From Alligator mississippiensis (taxonomy: Eukaryota > Chordata > Crocodylia > Alligatoridae), in assembly GCF_030867095.1 (NCBI RefSeq), contig NC_081826.1:250646251-250710250 (forward strand): a DNA stretch of 64,000 nucleotides. Direction: 5' to 3'. A program made the translations under genes and the position numbers. The notes beneath the pieces are model-generated. The model searched no databases, was not told the origin of the DNA, and saw nothing but the letters and a program-made list of their open reading frames with translations. Positions 34,690-46,196 of the stretch are shown here, in pieces (the stretch's first letter is position 1; each line of letters begins with the position of its first letter).

Positions 34690-36535
34690 GTCAACAGAGT
34701 GAGTGCTCTGAGGTCCAGGATTATTTTCTCTCTGTAAAATGCATTTTCCATGTAATGCAGGGGAATTCCCTTTTTGGCGTTCACAGCTCCAGGCAGGCAG
34801 AAATTTTTGGCAACTGTGGCTGGGTGGGGGTGAATAACAAAATCACTCTCCCTGGGGCATGCCTGCCATGCTTTGGATGGAAGAATAAGTTAATTCCCCA
34901 ATGAGAGTGGGTGTAGTAAATCAGCCCAGAAGCAGGATAAAAGTAAATTGGTTTATTAGTAAATTCCCCAAGTTGTGGAGAACTCCAGCTGTTCTCACAG
35001 CTCGCTGTCTTCCTTTTGCCCTCCACCACTGAGCAGCCACTCAGAGCCAGTTAGCTCGACTCCAGTCCCACTCTCTTTTCTCATTCTTGCCGGCACCAGT
35101 GGATCCTTCCTCCGTGGGACCTACTCTCAGCAAGTAAGTTTCTCCTCTCTTCCTCACTTCCTTGTTTTGCCGGTCATGGTGGTTACCTCCACCTGGTCAG
35201 CTAGTCTCATCAGGAACCTGTTCCAGTGCTAGGTTTGCCGCTCCTGGTGTCCCTGCTGAATCTCTCCAGGCTGTGCCCCAGGGGGCAAAGGAAAACCCCC
35301 TGCCATGGACTTAAGTAGGTGCTGGCTCCTAATCAGTTAACATTCACCCCAGGTGCAATCCCCTTCCCAACTGTGTTTACAAAGTAATTAACTTTGCCCT
35401 GTCCCTGACCTGACTCCCCCCCACCCCCCCACTTTGTAAAATCAAAGGAACAGGTCTGTCCTTGCCCTGTTACAGCAACCAAGCCCCAAATTGGGAGCAT
35501 CTCATGCAGCCATGACAAAGGAGATGCATGTGTGAAGGGGGTGGGGATGTCAGTGAAGTTCACCAAGCTGCAGAAGGAAGGCTGAAGGCTGCACCGGAGA
35601 AAGAACTCTCAAATATATTTCCCAAGGCAATAAAGTTATTGAGTAGAAAAGAAAAACTCAGGTTTGAGGCTTTTCCTTAGGCTCAAAACCTTTGGATACA
35701 TGAGAAGCTCTATTTCTAGCTAGGTGGTTAAGAAGAAATGAGGACAACTGCCCTTGTCCACCAGTGAAGGAGCACAAGGAGAGCTGGGACTAGAGCACAC
35801 ACTGTAAGTACCAACAAAACAAGAAGTCTGTGATTGAAACTCAGGGGCATGAGACACAGATACAAGTGGGAATCTATGTGAACAATTAGTCAAAGACAGA
35901 GGACAGGTGACCCTTTCTCATTTAAACTGGGTAAGCTTGGGGGGGCAGTCAGAAAACCCAAACCAAACAGTAGTCATGTTAAACCAAGATATAAAAGAAC
36001 CTCATAAAGACCAGGAATATTAAGGAGCATTCTCTCAAGAAACAATTTCAGCATTAATGCAACAAAAATTGTTTTAATCTCCCCTTCCCCCAGCAAATGC
36101 TTCTCTGACATTATAAACCTCCCAGTCCTTCCTAGAAGCAGTCTTCTAGGGTAAGAGTTTTTCTTATAAATCTAATCATATCTGGTGATAACTATGCTCT
36201 TCCTGGTTATTAATAGCATTATAATTATTTTTCAAACCCTTTTTAAGTGTCCTGGCCAACTGCAAATCCAATAAAAAATTGTGTTTACATGTTTCATCTT
36301 GTGCCTCATATTGTATGCAGTTTACTGGATGACCCAAGCTTGGACATTTGGTATTATATCATTATGCATATACACAAAGGGATAACCCTAAGGTGGCATT
36401 TCAGGGTACTTTATTATGCAGGGAATACAGACATGAAGCTAAATTAGCTATGCACACATTCCCCTGGAACACTGGCAGACCATTATCAGAAATGGTTCTG
36501 TAATTGTTAAAAACTTGCTGCATATGTGCAAGGTG
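34690..36535. other. intronic sequence, nothing firm
   Basis: Includes tgaggtccaggattattttc (34710), shared with 33975. The rest is intron-like with no recognised family or exon. Confidence 0.4.
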
Positions 36536-36540
36536 TGCAC

Positions 36541-36586
36541 ACGCACATATGTGTGTGTGTGTGTGCGTGCATGCGTGCGTGTAAGA
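36541..36586 (+). repeat. (GT/CA)n microsatellite
   Basis: Alternating purine-pyrimidine tract tgtgtgtgtgtgtgtg, then gcgtgcatgcgtgcgtgt, preceded by cacacgcacata. It can adopt Z-DNA in principle. Confidence 0.85.
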
Positions 36587-36684
36587 AAGAGAAACACCCT
36601 TCTTCAGGTAACATTCAGCCATAAAACAATGTTTGTACAGCAAAAGGAAGTGGAATTTTCAAAAACGAAAATGAAAAAGGTAGT

Positions 36685-37030
36685 ACAGTACAAGCCACGT
36701 TATCCAGCACCTTACAAGCCGGCATGCTCTATTAACTGGCATGCCGGCTTATAAGGTAAAAGTGAATCTGGAAGCACCCACTGTGGCACTTCCAGTTTCA
36801 TCGAGCCCCCACAGCCCTTGGCAAAGCAGCCTGTGCTGCCGAGCCCTCACAGTAATAGTTCTTTTTTCCCTTTCTCTTCTGCCCCCCTCCCTGTCCCTCG
36901 CAGCTGGAGGGATGGAGACACAGCAGGGGCGCAACTGGACATGGCAGGAGAGATGGCGGCCCAAACAGGAAAAGATGCGTGCTCGGGTCTCTCAGGTAAC
37001 TGGCATATTTGGTTATCCGGGACCCGCCAT
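36685..37030. mobile_element. Tigger-like MITE fragment
   Basis: Starts acagtacaagccacgttatc, then cagcaccttacaagccggca. gttatccgggacccgccatt near 37010 resembles the opposite-end style. An internal hairpin is built of gccggcatgc...gcatgccggc (36718-36750). Boundaries are approximate. Confidence 0.5.
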
Positions 37031-37069
37031 TCCCCATGCAGATATGACTAGACCTCATAACTAGGCTTG

Positions 37070-39074
37070 GCAGAATTAAAAAAAAAATTACAGCTAAAAA
37101 TCAATGTTTATTTTTTAGCATTTATTTCAATTTTCAGGACTGGGTGGAATCAGGGGTGTTTTTCAATTTTCATCAACTTAAATTTTCAGGATTGTGTGAA
37201 ATTAGGGGTGTGTGGGGAGGGGGGAGAGAATTTAGTAATATAAAAAACAAATATCCATAAATCAATAAAGCATACCTTTATGCAAGCAGACAGTAGCTAT
37301 CCTCAACAACAACGCAGTACCTCCTAGAATTCATCACACATACACAGGGCAGGGCTGGTAGCAGCCAGGAGCCTGGTATCACTGACCCCTCACTCTGCTC
37401 AGGTTCCAGCCAAGGCAAGGGTCAAACTCCTGCAGAGCCCAAGCTAGCCCGGCCCTTGCGTGATTGGTGCAAGGGCCAAACTCCTGAGGAGCCCAATCTG
37501 GCCCTGCCTCCACGTGATCAGGGCAGGGGACAAACTCCCATGGAGTCCAGCTCAGGCCATGTGTGATTGGGGCAGGGGCCAAACTTCAGTGGAGGCCGGG
37601 CTGGGCCAAGCTCTATAGGAGTTTGGCCCCTGCTCTGGCTGGGACTTGGGTAAAGCAAGCAGCCAGCGATACCGGGTTCCCCACTGCTACCAGCCCTGTG
37701 CCTCCAACCCCCACTCCTGGCCAGCCTGAACAGCACAGCCCCAGCTCCCACAGTGGCCACTGTGTGTGCATGTGCACTTAGTGCCCCTGCCCTGGATGCA
37801 ATTCCTTGCCTTCATCCCAGATTTTTTTTTAACGTCTGCTTTATCTAAATTTCGATGACTATGAAATATTTTGCTATCCATCTGTGAGTGTCAGATAAAA
37901 ATAAATGTTTATTAATGCTTATCGACAAAAATCAAATCCTGCCAAGTCTAATTATAACAATGACAGTCAGGACAGACACTATATCAGTATAAAAATTAAC
38001 TTATGACAAAAATAGAACCGTTGTGAAAGTAACTAAAATAGACATAACAAATGTGTGTCTTTGGCTTAAAATTTATGCAATACTATTTTGACCCAAACTT
38101 TTAAAAACCCTAAAAGAACACTCAAAACACACTGAATCCAGATTTCCCATAAAAGGCAAACCTACTTTCTTCTTCTGTAAAGCTTGTTTCTTTGTTTTTC
38201 AGCTGTTGCCACAAATTTTAAAGGCAAGAACCAAAGCTCTGGCCAGAGATGGGAAATTTTCATATCAAGCAGCTTGCTAAAATAAAAGTGTTAGGTATTA
38301 CCTTGGAGGTACCATGACCTCAGTGTGTTTTATATACTAATCGACAGGTATAGTGATTACTTCATCTTTGAAAGGCAATCACCTACCTGTGACTAGTGTG
38401 ACAGGTTACATGTTACAAATAAAGAAGTTAAGAAATTGACTACGGCTAGCTGAAACTGTATAACAGGTTGTAGTTGTGTGATTTAAAAATGATATTTTTA
38501 GGACAGATAGGCAGATTAATCCTCATAATCCTACTTTGTAGGCTTCACAGACGTCAGTAAAGCTTAACAGAGCAATATATGGAGCCAAGGAATTTATTGG
38601 TTTCTGCATTAGTCTTTTTAGTTAAGAACAGTTGTGAAGTTTACTGATGTAAAAACTTAAGAGTTGTATGCTATTCAGGAAGAAGACAGAACTGTTAATT
38701 ATTGACTAGAAATGCCAATTCTCTAAGAGAATTTTTTGAGCTGTTTAAAAAAAAAAATCTTTTGTGCAAGTCCAGATGGTTGTGGGTCTTCGTTTTAGTA
38801 GATGGAAACAGTGCACTGATGATGAAGTTCTTGTTCACAAAGGCCTCATCATTTCTCTGAACAAAAACAAAGTTTAAAGAGCCATGTATAAAAAGTTTAT
38901 GAATATAGGAATTGTCATGACAAATTAGATCCAAGGTTCATCTATTCCACTGTCCTCTGCCCAGTACCAGATGATTCAGAAAAATGTACAAGAAGCCTTG
39001 AAAGATAATAGCTCCAAAGAAAGACTTCTTGTACCCCTAATTACATTTAAAATATAGTTCACTTTATATAAAAG
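37070..39074. other. intronic sequence, partly GC-rich repeat
   Basis: 37370-37780 holds short degenerate tandem phrases (ccaaactcctg...gagcccaa..., about 60-70 bases apart). The rest is AT-rich with no gene recognised. Confidence 0.4.
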
Positions 39075-40620
39075 CAGCGGTCTCTTACCTTCGTAAGTTG
39101 GAGATCACTACTGGAATTTAAAACGAACCCAAAATCTACCCCCACCCCCACCACAGCAGGTAAGTCTGTGGGGAGGGAAGGGGGTGCAGATCAAGGCAGA
39201 GGGAGAAAAAATTATTTGGGGGTGCGTCCCCCCATCAGCAGGTAAGTCTGTAGGGTAAGAGGTGGCGGTGGGGGGAATGGCAGGGCAGGGGAAATCGAGG
39301 CCCCAGCCCTAGCTTCACTCCCTCTCTCACTGCTGGGGCCTCAATCTGCACCCCTCCAATGGCGGTGAAGCTGCAATGGGGCAGGATGGGGCTGTGAGCG
39401 GCTCATCCAGGGGGACATGGGAGGGTGGGGCATGCAGCCCAGGAGGGCACGGGGGAGGGCGCATGCCCCCGGAATTGTGCAGGGTGGGACAGGCTGCAGC
39501 TGCTGGCTGGGGCCGGGCTTTGCCTGGTGGACACTGGAGCCATGCTGCTATTGGGCTGCGCAGTAGCGGTGCTGGGAGTGGGGCTATGGGGGCTGCAGCC
39601 ACCCAAAAATTCGCTGTAGCCCCCACAACCCTCTCTTAGGGCCACCACCTCTGCCTGGCCCAACTGCAGTGCGGCCCCAGCCTCCACCAGGAACAGGCCA
39701 GTGCCACCACCCAGCCCCAGCCCACAGTGGCAGCCTGACCTCCCCCACACAGATCCAGGGCACGTGGCCCCCATGCCGGGGGGGAGGGGGTGAAGGGGCT
39801 GGAAAGTGGCACTGGGCTGTTCTTGGTGGAGGCTAGGCTGCACTGTGGTTGGGCCAGGTGGCGGCAGCCCTGGGAGGAGGTTGGGGGGCTACAGCGAATT
39901 TTTGGGTGGCTGCAGGCCTCCATGGCCCTGCTCCCAGTGCCACCGCCACCCTGCCCAATAGCAGCATGGCCCCAGCCTCTGCCGGGAACAGCCTGGCCCC
40001 AGCCAGCAGCTGCAGCCTGCCCCGTGGAATAGCGGGGACCATGCACCCCCCCTGCTTTCCTGGGCTGCATACACCCCCTCCCAGATGAGCCATTTGTGGC
40101 TCTGTCCTGCCCCACCCTGGCTGTGTAAGGCCTGCCCCTGCTCCGGCCCCACTCCCTCTCACCACTGCTGCAGTCGCTCACACTGCCCCACATTTTGGGG
40201 GGGCATATGCCCCCCCAATCTGTGTGCAGTGGAGGAGGCTCCCGCTTCAGGCTGGGATTTACGCCCTAAGCCCTGCTGCAGCTGGCATGGGAGCGGCCCG
40301 ATGTCATGTGCACTTGGTTGCCAGGCGGGCAGGGGAAAAGGCGCAGCCCAGGACAGGATGCACGTGGAGTCAGGCCACTCCTGGGCCAGCTGCAGCAGGG
40401 CTCAGGATGCAAAGCCCAGCCCACAGTGGGAGCTGCCTCTGCTGGGCACAGATGGGGGGCAAGTGCTGGGGTACACACAGTGGTGGGAGCTTGCCCCCCT
40501 ACCCCTGGACGAGCTGCTCGGGCGCATATACATGTGCACTCAGCTCTTCCAGCCCAGGATCCACTGCAAGTGGCTTCGGGATCTACCAGTCAATCCTGAT
40601 AGACTGGTTGGTGACCACTG
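39075..40620. mobile_element. hAT-type non-autonomous element with giant palindrome
   Basis: Left end CAGCGGTCTCTTACC. The right end, on the other strand, is CAGTGGTCACCAACCAGTC, the hAT style. Flanks TATAAAAG (39067-39074) and TATTAAAG (40621-40628) match at seven of eight bases. The GC-rich interior contains an imperfect inverted repeat of about 280-300 bases per arm (about 39408-39706 and 39808-40087). This explains the paired open frames on both strands; none resembles a protein. Confidence 0.78.
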
Positions 40621-40628
40621 TATTAAAG

Positions 40629-42180
40629 ATTTAGCATAAGATATTCTAAAGGAAGGGAAGATTGGCATATAATAGCAGATCTTAAACTTTTCACATAGCA
40701 GGATGCTGACTCTTCTAGCTGAGGATACTCCACTAATAGTTGGCAATATATGAAGGGCAGAATCATCTCAACTTTGACATCCTCTCCTTAGTAGAGAAAC
40801 AACTTACTCCTTTCCTAAGAAGAATTCAGAGCAAGCCAAAGCTGGTCAGTAAAGGGCAAAGGCACATTCAGAAACTAAAATACTTTTCTTTAACCTCAAA
40901 TAACAGATTTAAAACTCTGTTCCATGAAAGCCAATGAATTTCACTGAGCAAGGCTGTTGATGTTGTGTTCATCTTTTACATAAAATAGTGAAGTGAGACA
41001 ACGAAGTGGTAGTCTTACCTTTAAAAGTAACTTTTACAGCTTTATCAAATAATTGAGTTCAACTAACATCATCTTTAAAACTAATGCTTTCTGGTGCCAA
41101 TGTGGCATAGGGTACAACAGACTGGATTCTAGTTACAAAGGTGCTATGTTTTCCAGTCAGAGTTGGGACATTATTAGTACGTAAATTCCAACTAAACTGC
41201 ATAAACCCACAGCTTCAAAGGTTCAAATATCTGTCCCTGATGCTACTCTGTCAGCAGATAGTAAAACAGGAAGCCTTTTTGTACAGAACTTTCCTATGTA
41301 TCCTAGATAGTTAACATCTCATCAGCTGATGTTCATCTCATGTCTTGTTTAACAATACTGAGAATTAGTGGCTTTTAAAAATTCCTCTAAATAATAGGTC
41401 CTGAATTCCTACAAGCTGTGGCATTAACTCATCAGCTGACCTTATCACAGTAGAGAGCAAATGCTCTGACTTGGCTAGTCACCACAAATCCCAGCATAAC
41501 ATTAATGACATCCAAGACACAGGGTGCAATCAGTGTTTTCCTAACTATTAAGGTTGGCAGATTTTTTCATTAGTAAAATATTAGTACTCAGGCTTTTAAG
41601 GTTTACTGCTACTTATCTTCTGATTTTTTTTTTAAATCTGTAATTAAATCATATTTTCTTCTATGTAAAGGAAAATGAGGGACAGAGAGGAAGAGAGAAC
41701 AACAACACAGATGGAAACCACATTCTGCTCAATTTTGGGGATGGTTTAATGTGAACATTTTCTCTCCCGCTACACTGCATAGCATTCTACGCTTTGCATT
41801 TTTGCTTTTCTGTTAAGTGCTTTTAACAAGCCTTGTTGTATTTTAACCTGCTAATATGGACCATACAATTATAATTACCTTTCAAATTTTAATGACAGTG
41901 ACATACCAATGAGGTAAATGCCATTAAGTACACAAATATAAAAAATGATTGCAAAAATCAGTTTTCACCTGCTGAAAAATAGTCACTTTCCATCATCATT
42001 TGTATTATAATTAAAATCCATATTAATGGCATAAAATGTATATATGTTTTAATTAAATACTTCTATCTCTATAATGAAGAGATAAGGGAATTTTTCTATT
42101 AAATTATTTCTGGACACACTCTGCAAACAATCAAGTTATCAAAATGAAAGTATTTACTTTTGGGCATAAAATTTAAAAGA
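40629..42180. other. intronic sequence, nothing recognised
   Basis: AT-rich, low open-frame content. No feature supported. Confidence 0.5.
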
Positions 42181-42365
42181 AATTTATGCCGGGGCACTGT
42201 CTCCTTATGGGTCCCCATCTCTTAGAGATGAGTACAGTTAATGCCTTAAAGCTTGGCCAACAGCTCTCCCAACTATAAAGATAATCCAATAAAAGATATC
42301 ACAAAAAAATTCCTCTTGGACATTTCCTGGACCATCACAGCTACAACAATACCCAACCCAGTATA
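42180..42365 (+). repeat. decayed Penelope-like 3' tail
   Basis: ccaactataaagataatcca, then ataaaagatatcac and ccatcacagctacaacaata, are equivalent to the intact PLE tail (ggttggtctaataaaagata ... ccaacacggctacaac) but much diverged. Confidence 0.55.
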
Positions 42366-42831
42366 GGAAGCTAGGCATTTTAAAATCTGTATTGATTACA
42401 TAAATCTAACTATTTTATTAAACTAAAATTCCTCTAAAATGCATAACGAGAAAACAAAAATGTAAGCAAAAATCCCCACAAAATGGAGTAAAGTTTTTCA
42501 CATAATTTGCATTATGCCCATACTTTTCATTTTTAAATCTGAAATAAACATTTTGTTTATATTTTAAAGACCCACAACCCTCACCAACTTACTCTGATAA
42601 TAATTTAACAATTTACTGTTTCAGGCCAGGCATACATAAAATACAGATTATGACAACCTACACCCCTACAGATTATGACAACACCTTTAGGAATTATTTT
42701 GTCAAACAATGGTGACTGTAATGTATAAACATTGTATCCAGCAGGAACAGGCCTATGCTATATCTCAAATTAATTAAGAGTCACCTTTACAACAATGAGC
42801 AGGCTCCATAGTTATCACTACTCAGTTATTA

Positions 42832-42930
42832 CAAGGAAAGATCTTTTTTTTCCCCCTTCATTTTGCCTTTCAGAAACAAGGTGGATAATATATTCCAGGG
42901 CATGCTGTATGTGAGAAAAATATAGTAATA
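42832..42930 (+). repeat. interspersed repeat terminus (copy 2)
   Basis: Resembles 8580-8672 (aaacaaggtggataatatat, gggcatgctgtatgtgag) in the same orientation. Same unnamed family. Confidence 0.5.
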
Positions 42931-43569
42931 GTTAATCATCAGTTCACCTTTTTCTCCTGTAGAAAAATAACCAGTCCATATTTTACCTAGTAATCACCTA
43001 GTAATTTTATTCACTTCAGAAAGACCACTAACATTTATACTATCTGAGATCTTTTTGATATCATATTTGGGTTCCTGAACAAAAGGAGTCTGTCTTTGAC
43101 AACACGAGAGAGATCTGCAAGTTCAAGGAAGAATAAAAAAAAATACTTCACCCCAACTGGAAAGAGAACTCTAACCTACCCCAGAATAACTGCAGTTATT
43201 TAAGACACTATATTCAGTGTGGATGATACTATAGTTGTGCATATGGTTGGAATGAACATAGAATCTTTTGAACAGCCATGTCCTCTGTAACTTTGTAGAC
43301 CCTCTGAGTTCCCTTGGGCCAGATTCTATTCCATCTATCACATATCCAGGTGGATTTAGGCACCTATTATTTTTCACCCTGTTCAAGCTCCTGAAAATCC
43401 ATGTTGCATCTATTTTTGTAACACACCATCATCTGACCCTTTTGGCTGAGTAGCAAAAAACAATGAGGAAGAAGAGAACCCACCCACCTCTTATATTCGT
43501 CGTTTTTCAAGAGTCTGAGCAGTATGGAATAAAATTACACTTGGGTGGTTAAATTCATTTATGTGCCTA
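42931..43569. other. intronic sequence left of the LTR element
   Basis: No gene or named repeat seen. Confidence 0.45.
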
Positions 43570-43574
43570 ATAGG

Positions 43575-44338
43575 TGTGTGGGCCGGGAGTGGTCCGAGGC
43601 CCTCGGGGGTGTGCGGCGGGCTGTGGCCAGCAGCCCTGGCACGCGGGTCGGGGAATGCAGGCTGGCGGACTAGAATTAGGCACGGACGCGTAGCGGTTGA
43701 TTAAAGATTATTTTACTTACACCGTAGATGGTCGCGGTGCAGGCAGGAAAAGCTTGCTTGCGTTGCAGTTACAGACAGACACATGGAGTTTGCTAGGTTC
43801 CACAACATGAACTCGAACAAGACCCGCAGAAAACTCGAGCCTCTTGAAATAACTTGGACAGAGCTCTGGATACACACACACACACACGAAGCTTGCTAGG
43901 CTCTGTGGAACAAGCGCGCAGGGAAGGGGCTCGTCGAGGGATCGCGCTCGGCGACGGGGAGAGGCCAGAGGTTGATCAGACCCCTATAGCCTTCTTAAGG
44001 CACACGCTGGGTCCGTTAGGCTCCGTAGCGCTTAGAGTTCTTCACGAGACGTGAAGTCCTCCTCCTCCACTAGATGGTTGTAGAGTCCTCCAACTTGGGC
44101 GGAAACCGCTCAAGCCTCTTATACGGCTAGCAAGCCAATCGCTAGCTGCCACGTGGGAATAATTTAGAACTGGCCAATAGTGGGACACAAATTTGCATGC
44201 GGGTGGCAGGAACTCCTTTGCACTGGGGTTTTCTCTTTGCAACTGAGAAATGCAGCCTGCAAAGAAAGCTCCTCGTGGCGGGAAATAATTTAGCAGTGCC
44301 GAAGCGCGCACACAAAATCACACCCTTGGGTTGTGACA
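43575..44338 (-). repeat. 3' LTR (764 bp)
   Basis: Minus-strand LTR from TGTCACAACCC (44338 downward) to ...CCCACACA (43575). It is nearly identical to 46450-47213; differences include a longer CA run (43866-43885) and scattered CpG transitions. A TATA box candidate (TATAAG) is at 44118-44123. Confidence 0.95.
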
Positions 44339-44347
44339 TCCCCCCTT
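44339..44347 (-). promoter_or_regulatory. polypurine tract
   Basis: AAGGGGGGA on the minus strand directly abuts the 3' LTR start, where plus-strand priming is expected. Confidence 0.85.
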
Positions 44348-44413
44348 GCTGAAGGCACAGCTGAATTATGCCATACACTCGTTACTCAGGTTATCGAGAG
44401 CTCTTACCACGGG

Positions 44414-44632
44414 TCATCGAACTAAATGGATAAACACAAAATTAGCTAACATAAGAAGTTCATCCTCTAGGGATCGAATTAAATAATAACCAGCACAAAT
44501 ACATATACACATAATCAGATTCATAACAAAGAACTGCACGATCAGGGCTTCAGTGGGCGTCATGGTGAAGTCATGCGTCAAGCCCTCACTTCTTCCGATG
44601 ATGTTATCCTTCTTGGGGCTTCTCTCCGCCAC
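44414..44632 (-). CDS. small ORF with one membrane segment, before the 3' LTR
   Basis: 72 codons. A hydrophobic stretch of about 22 residues in the middle (LIVQFFVMNLIMCICICAGY) is followed by charged residues, so a single-pass membrane segment is predicted. Position just upstream of the 3' LTR is where envelope-type genes end, so this may be a remnant of one, but no signal peptide, cleavage site or fusion region is visible and homology is unproven. It could be a chance hydrophobic frame. Confidence 0.35.
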   Translation of the reverse strand: MAERSPKKDNIIGRSEGLTHDFTMTPTEALIVQFFVMNLIMCICICAGYYLIRSLEDELLMLANFVFIHLVR

Positions 44633-44904
44633 GCACTTTGAATTCCGGATCTCGAACTACCCTCTCTTGCACACTCAACTAGAAGAAATCATCGAGGAGC
44701 CGTCATCTAGTTCTTCTAGATAATGGAAACCTAACTCATAGGCCAGCTGCCATTGACCTGCGTCCCCTAAAATCTGAAGTTGCCGCTTATTGAGTCCAGA
44801 ACGCTGTAGGAGAAATCCAAACATGTATCGCTCCTCTGGTGTTCTCTATGGCAATGATGGAAGATCGGATTCACGATGTCTTGCGCTTTGAGCCTCGGTC
44901 GGTG

Positions 44905-45324
44905 TCAACGTTCCCGATCACTGGATAATCTTGGCTCCATCAGGATATGCAGTCGTGACAACTGACAAAGGAGGTTACTCATGGGTTGGTTCACCATTGG
45001 GTTAAGCAGAATCCGGAGGATAGCGATGTTCTTTCGTCCATAAACCTCAAGACAACTATCTATGCTGTGAATGGTTACTGGAACAGTTCCAGGATCTCGT
45101 AGATGACAGTGAGGCCATGGTCTTATTCGCTGGAGTGATGTCAGTCCTAGTGCACATGCTTTGGGGTTCCAGGCACAGTACGAGACTCCAATGATCGCTA
45201 GCATGAGTTGCTCTGCGCTGGTATGTTCTGGCCGTCCGTCATGCCATGCGTGGGCTTTCTGACCGATCAGTCCTGCAACAAGCGCTGGCAGTGGAATAGG
45301 ACAGTGAACGTTGAACGCCACCAT
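44905..45324 (-). CDS. third ORF of the LTR element (139 aa), unknown
   Basis: Overlaps the end of the gag-like ORF by 58 bases in another frame. It opens MVAFNVHCPIPLPALVAGLI and continues through SAEQLMLAIIGVSYCAWNPK to SRLHILMEPRLSSDRER. It is most simply the C-terminal part of the gag-like protein reached after a frameshift (programmed or mutational). I do not recognise a family, and no CCHC knuckle is visible. Confidence 0.45.
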   Translation of the reverse strand: MVAFNVHCPIPLPALVAGLIGQKAHAWHDGRPEHTSAEQLMLAIIGVSYCAWNPKACALGLTSLQRIRPWPHCHLRDPGTVPVTIHSIDSCLEVYGRKNIAILRILLNPMVNQPMSNLLCQLSRLHILMEPRLSSDRER

Positions 45325-46196
45325 GTCATGTCAGTGACATGTCCTCTACTCCACGAAGCTTGTCTGACCAAGAAGCTTGCTTCTTCCTGGTTCAGCAGGT
45401 CGGATCCAAGTGCCACGACCAAACGTCCCAACCACACAGCTAGAGTTTCTTCAGGTTGGATTCTTGATTCTTCGTACAACTCCTGTAGTTCAGTTCTGGT
45501 GCAAGCATAGTAGGCAGTAGCAACTTGGCTGGTTGTTGCTACAGGCTGATCTGTTACTTCGGGAGTTATTGCTGCTGTGGGAGTCATTGTTGTTATTGTT
45601 TCAGGCAGGAGGGGCGGATGCACTCCTCCGCTCGATTCTCCCTTCCGTCGGCAAGAAGGCAGGGTCGCCGGAAGCGAGGCTACGTCGGTGGGCGGGGTCG
45701 CCGGCCGAACTCTCGCGGGTTTCTCTGAAGCGCCACCATTCTCTTCTGGTTCTTCCACGTGGTCTCCCTCTTGCTCGGCGCCATCTTGGCGTGGCGTCTC
45801 AGGATTTTCTTTTGCAGCCGCTTCTTTGACCACTTGAACGGCCATATGCAGCTGGGCTTTCAAACTTAAATTCTTTTGCATTAGATCGGTTATAGTGCGA
45901 AAAGTTGCAGTTAGCACTCCCCGCTTGTCGTATTGTGGGGCCACCGTCTCATCTGCAGCACGTCCCTCCGTCTCCAGATCTTCGTGGAGCTCGGATGGAA
46001 GCTCGCGACCCCTTAATCTAGACGCCAGCATAAAGGGGGCGAACCAGTCGATTGGCACCGGTTCTTCACTCTCCCAAGCACATCTTAGGCAATGGGCATA
46101 CTCCCGGGTGAGGGTCGGGTTTACTGCGCCCGCCGGGTTGACTCTGGCGAGGGACACAGTGTCGAGGGGCCTGAACAGGACCTGCTCATCACTCAT
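45267..46196 (-). CDS. gag-like ORF of the LTR element (309 aa)
   Basis: Starts at ATG 46196-46194 (MSDEQVLFRPL), whose A is the last base of the upstream ORF's TAA; the frame is open further upstream to 46289. The N-terminal 80 residues are globular-looking (LTREYAHCLRCAWESEEPVP). A coiled-coil-like piece follows (LMQKNLSLKAQLHMAVQVVK), then a Pro/Glu-rich low-complexity linker. The C-terminal domain (TRTELQELYEESRIQPEETL, then AVWLGRLV) has the pattern of retroviral or gypsy capsid C-terminal helices. It therefore probably encodes the structural polyprotein. This is inference from pattern and position, not a proven match. Confidence 0.6.
   Translation of the reverse strand: MSDEQVLFRPLDTVSLARVNPAGAVNPTLTREYAHCLRCAWESEEPVPIDWFAPFMLASRLRGRELPSELHEDLETEGRAADETVAPQYDKRGVLTATFRTITDLMQKNLSLKAQLHMAVQVVKEAAAKENPETPRQDGAEQEGDHVEEPEENGGASEKPARVRPATPPTDVASLPATLPSCRRKGESSGGVHPPLLPETITTMTPTAAITPEVTDQPVATTSQVATAYYACTRTELQELYEESRIQPEETLAVWLGRLVVALGSDLLNQEEASFLVRQASWSRGHVTDMTWWRSTFTVLFHCQRLLQD

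Noticed and set aside
36541..36586. Functional regulatory element at the GT tract
   Set aside because: Simple microsatellite; nothing else supports a regulatory role.
39327..40639. Several 80-185 codon ORFs on both strands
   Set aside because: Produced by the palindromic GC-rich interior of a hAT-type element; sense and antisense arms mirror each other.
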